Notes: generated from the sequence alone by a model not told the origin. Counted from the first letter of the stretch, positions 28,367 through 37,803 are shown. The stretch: 64,000 nucleotides of DNA from Haploplasma modicum ATCC 29102 (GCF_000687835.1 NZ_JHYB01000002.1:186001-250000), one strand, 5' to 3'. Program-made: numbers and translations.

Positions 28367-29041
28367 ATGAAATTAAACAAGTATATTGATCATACAAAGT
28401 TAGGGGCAAATGTTACTAAGGATCAGATAGATAAACTGCTTAGTGAAGCTAAGACATATGACTTCAAGAGTGTTTGCGTTAATCCAATTTGGGTTTCATA
28501 TGCCAAAGATGCACTTAAAAATACAGACGTTTTAGTTTGTACAGTTGTTGGATTCCCACACGGAACTCATACAGCAATCGTTAAAACACAAGAAACACTA
28601 GATGCTGTTATCAACGGTGCCGACGAGATTGATATGGTTATTAATGTTCATGCCCTTAAATCAGGTAACTATGACCTCATTTTAGATGAAATTGAAGGTG
28701 TTGTAGTAGCTGCAAGTGGTAGAACAGTTAAAGTAATTATTGAAACTTGTTATTTAACAAAAGAAGAAATTGTTAAAGCATCAAACCTTGTAGTTGAAGC
28801 AGGCGCACAGTTTGTAAAAACATCAACAGGATTTGGTACCGGTGGAGCAAATGTTGAAGATGTTAAATTAATGAAAGATACAGTTAAAGAAAATGCATTA
28901 GTTAAAGCTTCAGGTGGAGTTAGAACTTATGAAGATGCTATGAAAATGATCGATGCAGGTGCTTCAAGAATTGGTACTTCTAATGGAGTCGACATCGTTA
29001 TGAAAAAGGAGAATAAAAATGATACCAACACCACATATTGA
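28367..29041 (+). CDS. deoC: Deoxyribose-phosphate aldolase
   Basis: This 224-residue class I aldolase cleaves 2-deoxyribose-5-phosphate to glyceraldehyde-3-phosphate and acetaldehyde. It starts MKLNKYIDHTKLGANVTKDQI, as family members do. Signatures are VVGFPHG, ADEIDMVIN with catalytic Asp, the Schiff-base lysine in FVKTSTGFGTGGA, and VKASGGVRT. The TTG four codons upstream is a possible alternative start. The C-terminus extends past the usual GTSNGV end as a charged tail and overlaps deoD by 23 bases. It works with deoD and pdp in nucleoside catabolism. Confidence 0.93.
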   Translation: MKLNKYIDHTKLGANVTKDQIDKLLSEAKTYDFKSVCVNPIWVSYAKDALKNTDVLVCTVVGFPHGTHTAIVKTQETLDAVINGADEIDMVINVHALKSGNYDLILDEIEGVVVAASGRTVKVIIETCYLTKEEIVKASNLVVEAGAQFVKTSTGFGTGGANVEDVKLMKDTVKENALVKASGGVRTYEDAMKMIDAGASRIGTSNGVDIVMKKENKNDTNTTY

Positions 29042-29729
29042 GTTAAAAGACAAAAATTTAATTGCTAAAACAGTAATTATGCCAGGAGATCCACTTAGAG
29101 CAAAATTTATTGCTGAAACATTCTTAACCGATGTAGTACAAATCAACGGTGTAAGAAATATGTTAGGTTATACTGGAAAGTTTGGTAAAAAACTTGTTAC
29201 TGTAATGGGTTCAGGAATGGGAATGCCAAGTATAGGAATTTATTCATACGAATTATATGCATTTTATGATGTTGAAACAATTATTAGAGTAGGTTCAGCT
29301 GGTGCATATACAGATAGACTTAATTTATACGATGTTGTTTTAACAAAAAATGCATGGACAGAATCAAGCTATGCTAAAACAATGGGAGTAACAGGAAGCA
29401 AAAAAATATCAGCAACTACTTCAACAAATAATCGTTTGAAAAAAGCAGCTGCAAAATTAGATATTAAATTACACGAAGAAACAATTCACTCTTCAGACGT
29501 ATTTTACCGTAATAATCACAATGAATATAAAGAAATTTATGAAAAACATAATGCAGTTTGTGTTGAAATGGAATCATTTGCATTATTTGCAAATGCAAAA
29601 GCATTAGGCAAAAAAGCAGCTTGTTTATTAACAATTTCAGATTCATTAGTAACTAGAGAAGCAACTTCTTCAGAAGAGAGACAAAAATCATTTAAAGATA
29701 TGATTCTTGTTGCTCTAAATAGTATTTAA
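29019..29729 (+). CDS. deoD: Purine nucleoside phosphorylase
   Basis: This 236-residue protein is a DeoD-type (hexameric, bacterial) phosphorylase. It starts MIPTPHIELKDKNLIAKTVIMPGDPLRAKFIAE and has GSGMGMPSIGIYSYEL, IRVGSAGAY, VEMESFALFANAKA and LTISDSL. It releases purine bases and (deoxy)ribose-1-phosphate. AAGGAG lies inside the end of deoC, 11 bases before the ATG. It is last in the operon, ahead of a strong terminator. Confidence 0.95.
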   Translation: MIPTPHIELKDKNLIAKTVIMPGDPLRAKFIAETFLTDVVQINGVRNMLGYTGKFGKKLVTVMGSGMGMPSIGIYSYELYAFYDVETIIRVGSAGAYTDRLNLYDVVLTKNAWTESSYAKTMGVTGSKKISATTSTNNRLKKAAAKLDIKLHEETIHSSDVFYRNNHNEYKEIYEKHNAVCVEMESFALFANAKALGKKAACLLTISDSLVTREATSSEERQKSFKDMILVALNSI

Positions 29730-29761
29730 TCAATTAACTGATTAATTAATAAAACTTAGAT

Positions 29762-29799
29762 AATAACTTGTAAACTTAGGTTTATAAGTTATTTTTTTT
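29762..29799 (+). terminator. Rho-independent terminator after deoD
   Basis: AATAACTTGTAAAC (29762-29775) pairs with GTTTATAAGTTATT (29780-29793) with one G-U pair, followed by a T run. Confidence 0.88.
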
Positions 29800-29895
29800 A
29801 CTAAAATATAAAGTATTATATAATAATAAATCAAATTTGGTAATTTTTATTATTTATACTAGTTGGTTATAATAAAATAAAAAAAGGAGATTATA

Positions 29896-30246
29896 ATGTT
29901 GAATCAACTAGTATTAGTAGGAAGAATTACACATGAACCAGAACCACTTATCTTAGAAGATGGAAAAAAAGTACTTAAATTTCAGTTAGCTGTTCAAAGA
30001 TCATTTAAAAATTATAATGGTGAGTATGATACTGATTTTATTTCAGTCACAGCATGGGAGGGATTAGCAAGTACAGTTAAAAGTTACACGTCAAAGGGAG
30101 TTATGCTTGCAGTAAAAGGCAGAATTCAGTCATGGCAATATAAATTACCTGATGATAAAAAACTAGGTATGATAGAAGTTATTGCAGAAAAAATTACTTT
30201 TTTATCTAGCAGCAAACAAAAATTGGAAAAGGAATTAGAGGAATAG
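29896..30246 (+). CDS. ssb: Single-stranded DNA-binding protein (short form)
   Basis: This 116-residue OB-fold protein starts MLNQLVLVGRITHEPEP and has the family segments LKFQLAVQRSF, DFISVTAWEGLASTV and GVMLAVKGRIQSW. It ends KQKLEKELEE at about the OB fold, with no Gly/Gln-rich linker and no acidic DDDIPF-type tip. It therefore resembles SsbB-type paralogues more than a main SSB, which may lie elsewhere. It is monocistronic, with AAAGGAG before the ATG, a -10 TATAAT at 29868-29873 and its own terminator. Confidence 0.88.
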   Translation: MLNQLVLVGRITHEPEPLILEDGKKVLKFQLAVQRSFKNYNGEYDTDFISVTAWEGLASTVKSYTSKGVMLAVKGRIQSWQYKLPDDKKLGMIEVIAEKITFLSSSKQKLEKELEE

Positions 30247-30268
30247 GAGTATATCTTATTCCTTTTTT
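30239..30268 (+). terminator. Terminator after ssb
   Basis: AGGAATA (30239-30245) pairs with TATTCCT (30257-30263), followed by TTTTT. It overlaps the ssb stop codon. Confidence 0.8.
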
Positions 30269-30344
30269 ATTAGTCGTTAAAAATTTAGTATTAATTTCAT
30301 TAAAACAGTAAAAATATGATAGAATATTATAAGGAGTGATTATT

Positions 30345-31718
30345 ATGAACATTAACTTCAAAGAAGAAGTATTAAAAAGAAAAGAAGAAATTATTAAAGA
30401 TTTAAGTAATTTAATTAAAATTAATTCAGAACTTACAACATTTGACCCAAATAGAGTAGAGGCTCCTTTTGGTGAAGGTAATAAGGAAGCACTTGATTTT
30501 ATGTTAAACTTAGGAAAAAAAGATGGTTTTAAAACATTAAATGTCGATAACTATGCTGGTCACATCGAGTACGGAGATAGCAAAGATTTTGTTGGAATTA
30601 TTGGTCATCTTGACGTTGTTCCAGCAGGAAGTGGTTGGACATATCCACCATACGGTGCAGAAATTCATGATAATAAAATGTATGGTCGTGGAACAGAAGA
30701 TGATAAAGGACCGACAATGGCAGCGTATTATGCACTTAAAATATTAAAAAAACTAAATGTTCCTTTAACAAAGAGAGTTAAACTTATTTTAGGTAGTGAT
30801 GAAGAAAGTGGTTGGAGATGTGTAAATCATTATTTTTCAAAACATCCAGAAACACCAGTTTCAGGATTTATTCCTGATGCAGATTTTCCTTTAATTTATG
30901 CTGAAAAAGGGATAGTAAGAATAAATATTGAAGGAACTTTCGATCAATCAAAATTAATTAGCTTTACTGGTGGACTTAGAGATAATATGGTTCCCGATAA
31001 TGCAAAAGCAATATTAGTAAATGATAAAGAATTACTAAATAATTTTAAGAAATATTTAAATGATAATAATATTAATGGTAAATACGAAGTTGTAGACAAT
31101 AACTTAGTACTATCAGTAGATGGTATTAGTGCTCATGGATCAACACCTGAACTAGGTAGTAATGCAATTGATTTATTAAATAACTTCTTAATTGAAAATA
31201 ATATTAAAAATGAATTAACAACTACAATCGATAAGTACTTAAGTAATGAAACAAGAGGAAGTAAATTAAAAATCAATTACACTGATGCTGAAATGGGCGA
31301 TTTAACAGTTAACTTAGGTGTATTAGAATCTAAGTTGAATGAATTTAAGTTAGTTCTTAACATTAGATATCCAAATGGTGTAGTTTTTGAAGAATTATTT
31401 GATAAAATCAAAACATTATTTAATGACTATAAAGTAAGTTATAATCATCATCAAAAATTATTGTATAATGATCCAAATTCAGAATTGGTAAGTAAATTAA
31501 TGAAAGTTTATCAAAAACATACAAATGACCAAGATGCAAAACCTATAACAATTGGTGGGGGAACATTTGCTAGAGCAATGCCAAATGTAGTTGCTTTTGG
31601 ACCACATTTCCCAGGTAAACCATCATTTATCCATCAAAAAGATGAATATATCGATATTGATGATTTTATTTTAGCAACAATTATTTATACTGAGAGTTTA
31701 TATGAATTAGCAAAATAA
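30345..31718 (+). CDS. pepV: Xaa-His-type dipeptidase PepV (M20 metallopeptidase)
   Basis: This 457-residue peptidase matches PepV length. Metal-binding segments are [42 protein letters not shown] and the C-terminal [17 protein letters not shown]. It removes N-terminal residues from dipeptides in the cytoplasm, supplying amino acids. ATG 30345 is chosen because AAGGAG (30331-30336) is 8 bases upstream; a GTG at 30336 overlaps that site. It is followed 19 bases later by thyA. Confidence 0.93.
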   Translation: MNINFKEEVLKRKEEIIKDLSNLIKINSELTTFDPNRVEAPFGEGNKEALDFMLNLGKKDGFKTLNVDNYAGHIEYGDSKDFVGIIGHLDVVPAGSGWTYPPYGAEIHDNKMYGRGTEDDKGPTMAAYYALKILKKLNVPLTKRVKLILGSDEESGWRCVNHYFSKHPETPVSGFIPDADFPLIYAEKGIVRINIEGTFDQSKLISFTGGLRDNMVPDNAKAILVNDKELLNNFKKYLNDNNINGKYEVVDNNLVLSVDGISAHGSTPELGSNAIDLLNNFLIENNIKNELTTTIDKYLSNETRGSKLKINYTDAEMGDLTVNLGVLESKLNEFKLVLNIRYPNGVVFEELFDKIKTLFNDYKVSYNHHQKLLYNDPNSELVSKLMKVYQKHTNDQDAKPITIGGGTFARAMPNVVAFGPHFPGKPSFIHQKDEYIDIDDFILATIIYTESLYELAK

Positions 31719-31737
31719 AAATTTAAGGGGAGATTTT

Positions 31738-32604
31738 ATGCGTAAGTATTTAGATATGTGTTTAGATATCTTAACTAATGGAACTAAGAAAAGTGATCGT
31801 ACAAATACAGGAACAATTAGTATGTTTGGCTATCAAGTTAAATATGATTTAAGTGAGGGTTTTCCTTTACTTACCACTAAAAAAGTTCATTTAAAATCGA
31901 TTATTTATGAACTATTATGGTTTATTAGTGGAGATACAAACATTAGATATCTAGTATTAAATGGCGTAAACATTTGGAATGAATGGCCATATGACAATTA
32001 TAAGAAAAGTCCAGACTATCAAAATGAAACATTAAAAGAATTTGTTGAAAAAATAAAAAATGATGAAGAGTTTGCTAATAAATATGGTAATTTAGGACCT
32101 GTTTATGGTAGTCAGTGGCGCAACTTCAATGGCATAGATCAAATTAGTGAATTAATTAATGGATTAAAAAATAATCCAGATTCAAGAAGACATATTATCT
32201 CTGCTTGGAATCCAGCAGAAATAAAAGACATGATGTTACCACCATGTCATGCATTTATGCAATTTTATGTAAATGATAATAAATTATCACTTCAACTCTA
32301 TCAAAGAAGTGCAGATATTTTTCTAGGAGTACCATTTAATATCGCATCTTATAGTCTATTCTTAATGATGGTAGCACAAGTTACTAACTTAGAAGTGGGA
32401 GAGTTTATTCATACTATGGGAGATGCTCATATTTATTTAAATCATGTTGAGCAAATTAACCTACAGTTAACTAGAACTCCTAAAAAATTACCTAAAATGG
32501 TAATTAATAAAGATATAGTTAATATAACTGACTTCAAATATGAAGACTTTACCTTAGAAGAATATGACCCATATCCGTTAATTAAGGGAGTTGTTGCTGT
32601 ATGA
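31738..32604 (+). CDS. thyA: Thymidylate synthase
   Basis: This 288-residue ThyA makes dTMP from dUMP and methylene-tetrahydrofolate. The substrate and catalytic loop [11 protein letters not shown] carries the nucleophilic cysteine. [20 protein letters not shown] and [12 protein letters not shown] are further signatures, and [12 protein letters not shown] supplies phosphate-binding arginines. AAGGGGAG lies before the ATG. Its end overlaps folA by ATGA, the usual thyA-folA coupling that regenerates tetrahydrofolate. Confidence 0.96.
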   Translation: MRKYLDMCLDILTNGTKKSDRTNTGTISMFGYQVKYDLSEGFPLLTTKKVHLKSIIYELLWFISGDTNIRYLVLNGVNIWNEWPYDNYKKSPDYQNETLKEFVEKIKNDEEFANKYGNLGPVYGSQWRNFNGIDQISELINGLKNNPDSRRHIISAWNPAEIKDMMLPPCHAFMQFYVNDNKLSLQLYQRSADIFLGVPFNIASYSLFLMMVAQVTNLEVGEFIHTMGDAHIYLNHVEQINLQLTRTPKKLPKMVINKDIVNITDFKYEDFTLEEYDPYPLIKGVVAV

Positions 32605-33071
32605 TTACATTAATATGGGCCATGGATGAAAATTGGCTTGTAGGCAAAGATTCTAAGCTTCCTTGGCATATTAAAGAAGATTTAAAGTACTTTAAGAGTA
32701 AAACTAATGATCAAATTGTATTAATGGGACATATAACCTATATGTCAATGAAAGGTTATTACAAAGATAAACCTTTTCCATTTAAAAAAGTGTATGTTGC
32801 TAATTTGGAAGATACAACCTACAAAGATGCAACACTAATAAAAGACATTAATGCATTTTTAGCAAACAATAAAGAAAATTTGTTTGTAATTGGTGGCCCA
32901 ACAATTTATAGGCTATCTCTTCCTTATGCAGATAGACTTTTAATCACATATATCTTAAATAGATATGAAGGAAATGTTTATTTTCCAAAATTTGATTTAA
33001 ATAAATTTAAATTATTAAACTATAAGACAGAAAATATGTTAATTTTTTCTGAATATGAAAGGATAAAATAA
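32601..33071 (+). CDS. folA: Dihydrofolate reductase
   Basis: This 156-residue protein has normal DHFR length. It starts [32 protein letters not shown], with the substrate-binding acidic residue in [21 protein letters not shown] and [24 protein letters not shown] bind NADPH. It is the partner of ThyA (ATGA overlap). The gene runs directly into plsC, whose ATG follows the stop at once. Confidence 0.94.
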   Translation: MITLIWAMDENWLVGKDSKLPWHIKEDLKYFKSKTNDQIVLMGHITYMSMKGYYKDKPFPFKKVYVANLEDTTYKDATLIKDINAFLANNKENLFVIGGPTIYRLSLPYADRLLITYILNRYEGNVYFPKFDLNKFKLLNYKTENMLIFSEYERIK

Positions 33072-33869
33072 ATGATATCTATAATATTTTTAGTCACATG
33101 GATGTTAACCATTTATTTTGGCTATACGTTATTCTCATTTTGGTTTTTAATACCAGTTTATATAATTCTAGGCTATTTTGTTGGTATACTAGTTTTAGCT
33201 ATTTTATTAATTTTATTAATGCCTTTAATGAAAATTACAAAAGTAAACACTAAGTTTAAGTATTACTTATCAAAAAGTGCAGCTAAATTCCTCAGTTTCT
33301 TTATATTTAGAGCAGTAGTGGATGTTGAGGGAAAAGAAAATATTCCAAAAAATGGTAAACTAACTTTGTATGCTAATCATAAATCACAAACAGATCCAGT
33401 ATTAATTATGACAGCTTTAAATCGTGGTTTAGCTTTTACCCCTAAAATTTCACTATATAAAATACCAATTTTATCAAATTACATGTCATATGTTGGGTGT
33501 TTGCCAATTGATCGAGATGACAATAGAAAAACTGCTAAGACAATGATAAAAGCAATTGAAAATGTGAAAAAAGGACATGCAATGTTAATTTTCCCAGAAG
33601 GTGGAATTAAAACTAGGGAAACTGAGGAAATTCTTGAAATTAAAGGTGGAGCATTCAAAATTGGAACAAAAGCAGAGTCTGATTTTTTACCAATAACAAT
33701 TATTGGTGGTACAAAATTTTCTAAGAAAAGATTTTTCTTGAAATTCTACAAGGTCAGACTCATAATTCATCCGATTATTAAATATGAGACAGTATCTCAT
33801 CTTCAAACAACCGAACTTGGAGAATTAATAAAAGATACAATTAATGAACCATTTAGTAACTTAAAATAA
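33072..33869 (+). CDS. plsC: 1-acyl-sn-glycerol-3-phosphate acyltransferase
   Basis: This 265-residue membrane enzyme has two N-terminal hydrophobic helices (about 1-60). The LPLAT motif I is NHKSQTDPV, with catalytic His and Asp. Motif II lies near YVGCLPIDRDD and motif III is FPEGGIKTR. It acylates lysophosphatidic acid to phosphatidic acid. Its ATG abuts the folA stop. AAAGGATAAA serves as ribosome site. A strong terminator ends the pepV-thyA-folA-plsC group. Confidence 0.92.
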   Translation: MISIIFLVTWMLTIYFGYTLFSFWFLIPVYIILGYFVGILVLAILLILLMPLMKITKVNTKFKYYLSKSAAKFLSFFIFRAVVDVEGKENIPKNGKLTLYANHKSQTDPVLIMTALNRGLAFTPKISLYKIPILSNYMSYVGCLPIDRDDNRKTAKTMIKAIENVKKGHAMLIFPEGGIKTRETEEILEIKGGAFKIGTKAESDFLPITIIGGTKFSKKRFFLKFYKVRLIIHPIIKYETVSHLQTTELGELIKDTINEPFSNLK

Positions 33870-33874
33870 TAAAA

Positions 33875-33914
33875 AATAGTTTAGTTTGGATTAAACCTGA
33901 CTAAACTATTTTTA
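33875..33914. terminator. Terminator between convergent genes
   Basis: AATAGTTTAGT (33875-33885) pairs with ACTAAACTATT (33900-33910), with A and T tracts on both sides. It separates plsC from the opposing phosphatase gene. Confidence 0.85.
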
Positions 33915-33926
33915 TTAATTTATAAA

Positions 33927-34508
33927 TTACGCTTCATCATTATTATGAGTTTCAATTAAATTAAAATTTGATCCATCAAAATCAAAGACGTGAATTGAAC
34001 AATTACCTAAATAAAAATTAGTATAATTATATTTGTTTTCATCCATTAAAACATAAATTGTTCTAATAACATGAGCATGAACTGTTAAAATAAGTGTTTG
34101 ATCAGAATGATTCAAATAAAGATTACTTATAGCACTTTTAATTCTTTTTTTAAGTGTTTCTGTATCTTCAAAGCCATTTTCATTAAATCCATCTTGCATA
34201 ACTATAGGAAATGACTCTTTAATTTCTGTTAGTTCATATTGCCCAAAGTCACGCTCAACTAGTAAATTATCTAATATAATATTATCTTTATAGTTATTTT
34301 TTTTAGCTATTAAATAAGCTGTTTCAAACGCTCTTGAAAGCGGGCTTGAAACTATTTTATCAAACTTGAAATTTAATTGTTTAATTAATTGACCAGTTTG
34401 CTTAGCTTGTTTTATTCCTGTTTTATTTAGTGGTTCATCAATTCTTCCTTGGACAAGTCGTTTTAAGTTATAGTTTGTTTGACCATGTCTTACTAAATAT
34501 ATACGCAT
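33927..34508 (-). CDS. Histidine phosphatase family protein (phosphoglycerate-mutase-like)
   Basis: This 193-residue protein starts MRIYLVRHGQTNYN, the RHG motif with the phospho-accepting His8. SSPLSRAFETA supplies the second arginine, ERDFGQYE follows, and VHAHVIR carries the C-terminal catalytic histidine region. It is an acid-phosphatase-type branch-1 enzyme. Whether it acts on sugar phosphates, nucleotides or alpha-ribazole phosphate cannot be told. It is monocistronic. Confidence 0.85.
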   Translation of the reverse strand: MRIYLVRHGQTNYNLKRLVQGRIDEPLNKTGIKQAKQTGQLIKQLNFKFDKIVSSPLSRAFETAYLIAKKNNYKDNIILDNLLVERDFGQYELTEIKESFPIVMQDGFNENGFEDTETLKKRIKSAISNLYLNHSDQTLILTVHAHVIRTIYVLMDENKYNYTNFYLGNCSIHVFDFDGSNFNLIETHNNDEA

Positions 34509-34573
34509 ATTATCACCTTTTCCTTTATTATTATAACATAATATAGTAAAATAATCTTAGAGGAGTTGATTAT

Positions 34574-35869
34574 ATGCATATTGTAGATTTAATCATTAAA
34601 AAAAGAGATGGTAATAAACTATCAAAGGAAGAAATTTATTACTTAATTGACAACTATACAAATGGTAATATTAAAGATTATCAAATGAGTGCACTACTTA
34701 TGAGTCTTTTTTATGTAGGTATGACTGATGAGGAAGCAACCAACTTAGCTCTTGCAATGCGAGATAGTGGTGATATCTTTGATTTAAGTTCAATTAATGG
34801 AATTAAAGTTGATAAACATTCAACTGGCGGTGTTGGTGATACAGTTACCTTAATTTTAGGACCATTACTAGCTGCATGTGGAGCAAAGGTTGCGAAAATG
34901 AGTGGTAGAGGCCTAGGCCATACTGGTGGAACTATTGATAAATTAGAAAGTATTCCTGGTTTTAGAGTAGAAGTTCCTTTTACTGACTTTTTAAAACAAG
35001 TAAACGAAATTGGTGTTTCAATTATTGGTCAAAGTGGTGATGTTGCGCCAGCCGATAAAAAGTTATACGCACTTAGAGATGTAACAGGGACTGTTGATAT
35101 CATTCCTTTAATTGCATCAAGTATTATGTCTAAAAAACTTGCAAGTGGTAGCGATGCTATTTGTCTTGATGTTAAAGTAGGTTCTGGTGCCTTTATGAAA
35201 ACAGTTGAAGATGCAACTAAACTTGCAAAATTAATGGTAAGTATAGGTAATTTAGCAGGTAAAAAAGTAACTGCAATCTTAACTAGCATGGAAGAACCAC
35301 TAGGTCATTATATTGGTAATGGTCTTGAAGTATATGAAGCAATTCTTGCATTATCAGGAAAAGGACCTAAAGATGTCTTAGAAGTAACAAATGTGATTAG
35401 TTCTCATTTATTAGTAGATGCTAAACTTGCAAAAGATATCGATGAAGCTCTAGAAATGTTAGATGAAGTAATTAAAAATGGTAAAGCTTTAGAAAAATTA
35501 AGAGAAATGGTAATTGCTCAGGGTGGTGATGTTTCTTATATTGATAATCCAGAGAAACTATTTTCCCATAAAAAAGTTTTAGTTAAAGCATTAAAATCAG
35601 GATATGTCGAAAAGATTAATGCTAGTGAAATAGGAGTTGCAGCAAGTAGACTTGGAGCTGGACGTGAGTTTAAAGAAGATATAATTGATTTAAAAGTTGG
35701 TTTAGATCTCCATGTTAAAATAGGTGACAAGGTTAATAAAGGTGATACAATTGCAACTTTATATGTAACAGAAAAAGGAATTGAAGAAGCAACTAATCTA
35801 ATTATTAATAATATTATAATTGGCGATAAGCACTTAACTAATAAACTTATTTTAGGAATAATTAAATAA
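34574..35869 (+). CDS. pdp: Pyrimidine-nucleoside phosphorylase
   Basis: This 431-residue protein of the thymidine/pyrimidine phosphorylase family starts MHIVDLIIKKRDGNKLSKEEI. It has KVDKHSTGGVGDTVTLILGPLLAACG (phosphate and deoxyribose site), KMSGRGLGHTGGTIDKLE, and KVGSGAFMK. The C-terminal SRLGAGRE region matches the pyrimidine-nucleoside phosphorylase fold. It makes uracil or thymine plus (deoxy)ribose-1-phosphate, complementing DeoD and DeoC. AGAGGAG precedes the ATG. It is monocistronic with a strong terminator. Thymidine phosphorylase (DeoA) is the main alternative name. Confidence 0.93.
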   Translation: MHIVDLIIKKRDGNKLSKEEIYYLIDNYTNGNIKDYQMSALLMSLFYVGMTDEEATNLALAMRDSGDIFDLSSINGIKVDKHSTGGVGDTVTLILGPLLAACGAKVAKMSGRGLGHTGGTIDKLESIPGFRVEVPFTDFLKQVNEIGVSIIGQSGDVAPADKKLYALRDVTGTVDIIPLIASSIMSKKLASGSDAICLDVKVGSGAFMKTVEDATKLAKLMVSIGNLAGKKVTAILTSMEEPLGHYIGNGLEVYEAILALSGKGPKDVLEVTNVISSHLLVDAKLAKDIDEALEMLDEVIKNGKALEKLREMVIAQGGDVSYIDNPEKLFSHKKVLVKALKSGYVEKINASEIGVAASRLGAGREFKEDIIDLKVGLDLHVKIGDKVNKGDTIATLYVTEKGIEEATNLIINNIIIGDKHLTNKLILGIIK

Positions 35870-35876
35870 AACTTAT

Positions 35877-35914
35877 AATAAAGTAGATCTCAAATCGATT
35901 TACTTTATTTTTTT
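35877..35914 (+). terminator. Terminator after pdp
   Basis: AATAAAGTAGATC (35877-35889) pairs with GATTTACTTTATT (35897-35909) over 13 bp with one G-U, followed by T residues. Confidence 0.88.
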
Positions 35915-35927
35915 ATTAATTAATGTT

Positions 35928-36017
35928 ACTATAGTTTTGCTACGGGGTGCCCAATGGGCTGAGAGATTAACATCGACTCGCATAACCTGATCTAGTTAGT
36001 ACTAGCGGAGGGATAGT
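35928..36017 (+). promoter_or_regulatory. TPP (thi-box) riboswitch
   Basis: The aptamer shows the conserved CGGGGTGCCC, GGGCTGAGAGA, ACCTGATCTAGTTAGTACTAG and GCGGAGGGA blocks. ACTAT (35928-35932) and ATAGT (36013-36017) can close P1. It precedes a thiamine transporter gene, so bound TPP should lower expression. Confidence 0.95.
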
Positions 36018-36038
36018 TTAAAATATTTTTTTAACTAT

Positions 36039-36066
36039 TTCTTTGGTATGCCAAAGAATTTTTTAT
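36039..36066 (+). terminator. Riboswitch expression-platform terminator
   Basis: TTCTTTGG (36039-36046) pairs with CCAAAGAA (36051-36058), then TTTTTTA. It lies between the TPP aptamer and the thiT start. An alternative pairing of ATAGTT (36013) with AACTAT (36033) competes with the aptamer P1; exactly how this couples to termination is not resolved. Confidence 0.8.
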
Positions 36067-36082
36067 TTATAGGAGGAGAAAT

Positions 36083-37081
36083 ATGCAAAATAAAGAAAAG
36101 TTAGTAAGTCTTATTTTAAGATTAATACTAAACTTGATATTAGTTACTTCAGCAAGCCTAATTTTAGGAAGCCTGAGTAATGGAATTGTTATTGGTAGAA
36201 CAGAGAATAAAGAACTTATATATAGTAACATGAGTTTATTACTGCCAAAAGTATTAGTTATAATTAGCATAGTTTTAATTGCTATACTAGTTATATTAGA
36301 TTTGATTAAATTAGGTAATCATTTATTAGAAGATTCTAAGAATAAAAAGTATATTAAAATTACTTTATATGCTCTATTCTTAATAATAAATATATATACT
36401 TTAATAATATTTCCGATTGATCAAGATAAAAGAAACGGATTTGCCTTTGGATTTTCACTCGCAAATGCAATTATTAGTATTACTTTAATTTTAGAGCTTG
36501 TATTTTCATTTATAGAGAAAAAAGAAACTTCTAAAATTACCGTAGAAGTTTTATCAGAAGGTGCTATCTTTGCTGCTCTTGCAGTAGTATTATCATTAAT
36601 TTCAAAAATGATTCCTGCACTTGAATTACCAAATGGTGGAAGTTTTTCATTATCAATGTTACCACTATTCATTTTTGGCTTAAGAAGAGGAGTAAAAGCT
36701 GGAGCAATCATGGGATTTACTTATGGAGTAGTAAATCTACTTACAGATGGCTTTATCTTACATGTTGGATCAATCTTTTTTGACTATTTAATCCCTTTTA
36801 CTTTATTAGTAGCAGTAAGTGGTCTTTTTAGCAAAAAAGCCCAAGAAGGCTCTTTAAAGTCAGTTATTTTGGCAGTTTTAATTGGTTCATTCTTAAGATA
36901 TGTAATGCATGGTTTATCAGGGGTTATTTTCTTTAGCGATTATGCTGATGGTAAAAATGTATGGTTTTATTCATTTATTTTATATAACTTACCATATATG
37001 GCTGTATCAGCATTAGCTAGTTTAATTTTCGTTATTATGCTAAGTAAGAAATTTATTTATTTAGAAACAAGACTTAAATAA
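36083..37081 (+). CDS. thiT: ThiT-like thiamine transporter S-component with extra N-terminal membrane domain
   Basis: Residues 155-332 match ThiT, the thiamine-binding component of ECF transporters: EGAIFAALAVVLSLI, ELPNGGSFSLSMLPLFIFGLRRGVKAG, RYVMHGLSGVIFF with the likely thiamine-contacting His, and a YN near the end. Residues 1-150 are extra. They contain about four hydrophobic helices (9-31, 53-75, 92-111, 123-145) absent from the usual roughly 180-residue ThiT. The TPP riboswitch upstream supports thiamine or a precursor as substrate. AGGAGGAG is well placed. The 3' end overlaps the opposing recU gene by 25 bases. Confidence 0.88.
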   Translation: MQNKEKLVSLILRLILNLILVTSASLILGSLSNGIVIGRTENKELIYSNMSLLLPKVLVIISIVLIAILVILDLIKLGNHLLEDSKNKKYIKITLYALFLIINIYTLIIFPIDQDKRNGFAFGFSLANAIISITLILELVFSFIEKKETSKITVEVLSEGAIFAALAVVLSLISKMIPALELPNGGSFSLSMLPLFIFGLRRGVKAGAIMGFTYGVVNLLTDGFILHVGSIFFDYLIPFTLLVAVSGLFSKKAQEGSLKSVILAVLIGSFLRYVMHGLSGVIFFSDYADGKNVWFYSFILYNLPYMAVSALASLIFVIMLSKKFIYLETRLK

Positions 37082-37635
37082 TATTCATCAATAATTTTTA
37101 AATAATCTAATCTTGGATTATATTTAATATTAATTTCATAAGCACTTTGTAGAAATTCGGTATAAGGAATCGACTTTCTCTCAGTGCTTTTTTTATCCCA
37201 ATATTTAGCTAAAATACTAAATGGCAAGAAAAAATACTTGTTATGTTTTTTAAAATGAACAATTAAAAAAGCAATCCCACCATGTTTTTCAACATTTCTC
37301 AAATGAGTTACTTGATGTTCGTGAATATTACTTAATGGATAAGCTGTTTTATTATTAGTTTCTTTAGCATCAAAGTCAATATACTTACCCTTATAGATTC
37401 CATTAAAGTCAGTTGTAGATGGAGTTTTATAATAAGCCTCAGTAATTTTAGCCTTATTTCTTGACGGATAACTAACATTTACAATTTGTACTGGGGTAGG
37501 TTTTTTATGAATCACAGCAATATCATTAACTAAATAATAGTTATTTGTATACTCTAAATCACTTTCTAGAGTCATGCCTAGATTTGCATAATTAGTTTCC
37601 TGTTTAACTAAAGTTTTTTTATTTGGATATTTCAT
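37057..37635 (-). CDS. recU: Holliday junction resolvase RecU
   Basis: This 192-residue resolvase is of the Gram-positive RecU family. It starts MKYPNKKTLVKQETNYANLGMTLE and has the catalytic region TPSTTDFNGIYKGKYIDFDAKET and the stretch HEHQVTHLRNVEKHGGIAFLIV. Asp76 corresponds to the TTDYNG aspartate. Where Bacillus RecU has Glu in DFEAKET this protein has Asp89, a conservative change at a metal-ligand position; Lys91 is kept. The usual ponA neighbour is absent. Confidence 0.92.
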   Translation of the reverse strand: MKYPNKKTLVKQETNYANLGMTLESDLEYTNNYYLVNDIAVIHKKPTPVQIVNVSYPSRNKAKITEAYYKTPSTTDFNGIYKGKYIDFDAKETNNKTAYPLSNIHEHQVTHLRNVEKHGGIAFLIVHFKKHNKYFFLPFSILAKYWDKKSTERKSIPYTEFLQSAYEINIKYNPRLDYLKIIDEYYLSLVSK

Positions 37636-37803
37636 TTAATCACCATTTTTATTTTAACATTATTTAGATATTTTTTAAAGGTAAAAAGAGTTCTAAAACA
37701 TTAGCTATTTAATTTATTAAAATAAATAAAATGCTTTCATGAATATTTTAAATAAAACATGTTATAATAAGAAAGTAATAAGACGATAAAGGAAGTGAAT
37801 ATA

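Noticed and set aside
37057-37081. 25-base convergent overlap of thiT and recU as an error
   Set aside because: Both C-termini look plausible and such overlaps occur in compact genomes; no frameshift signature is visible.
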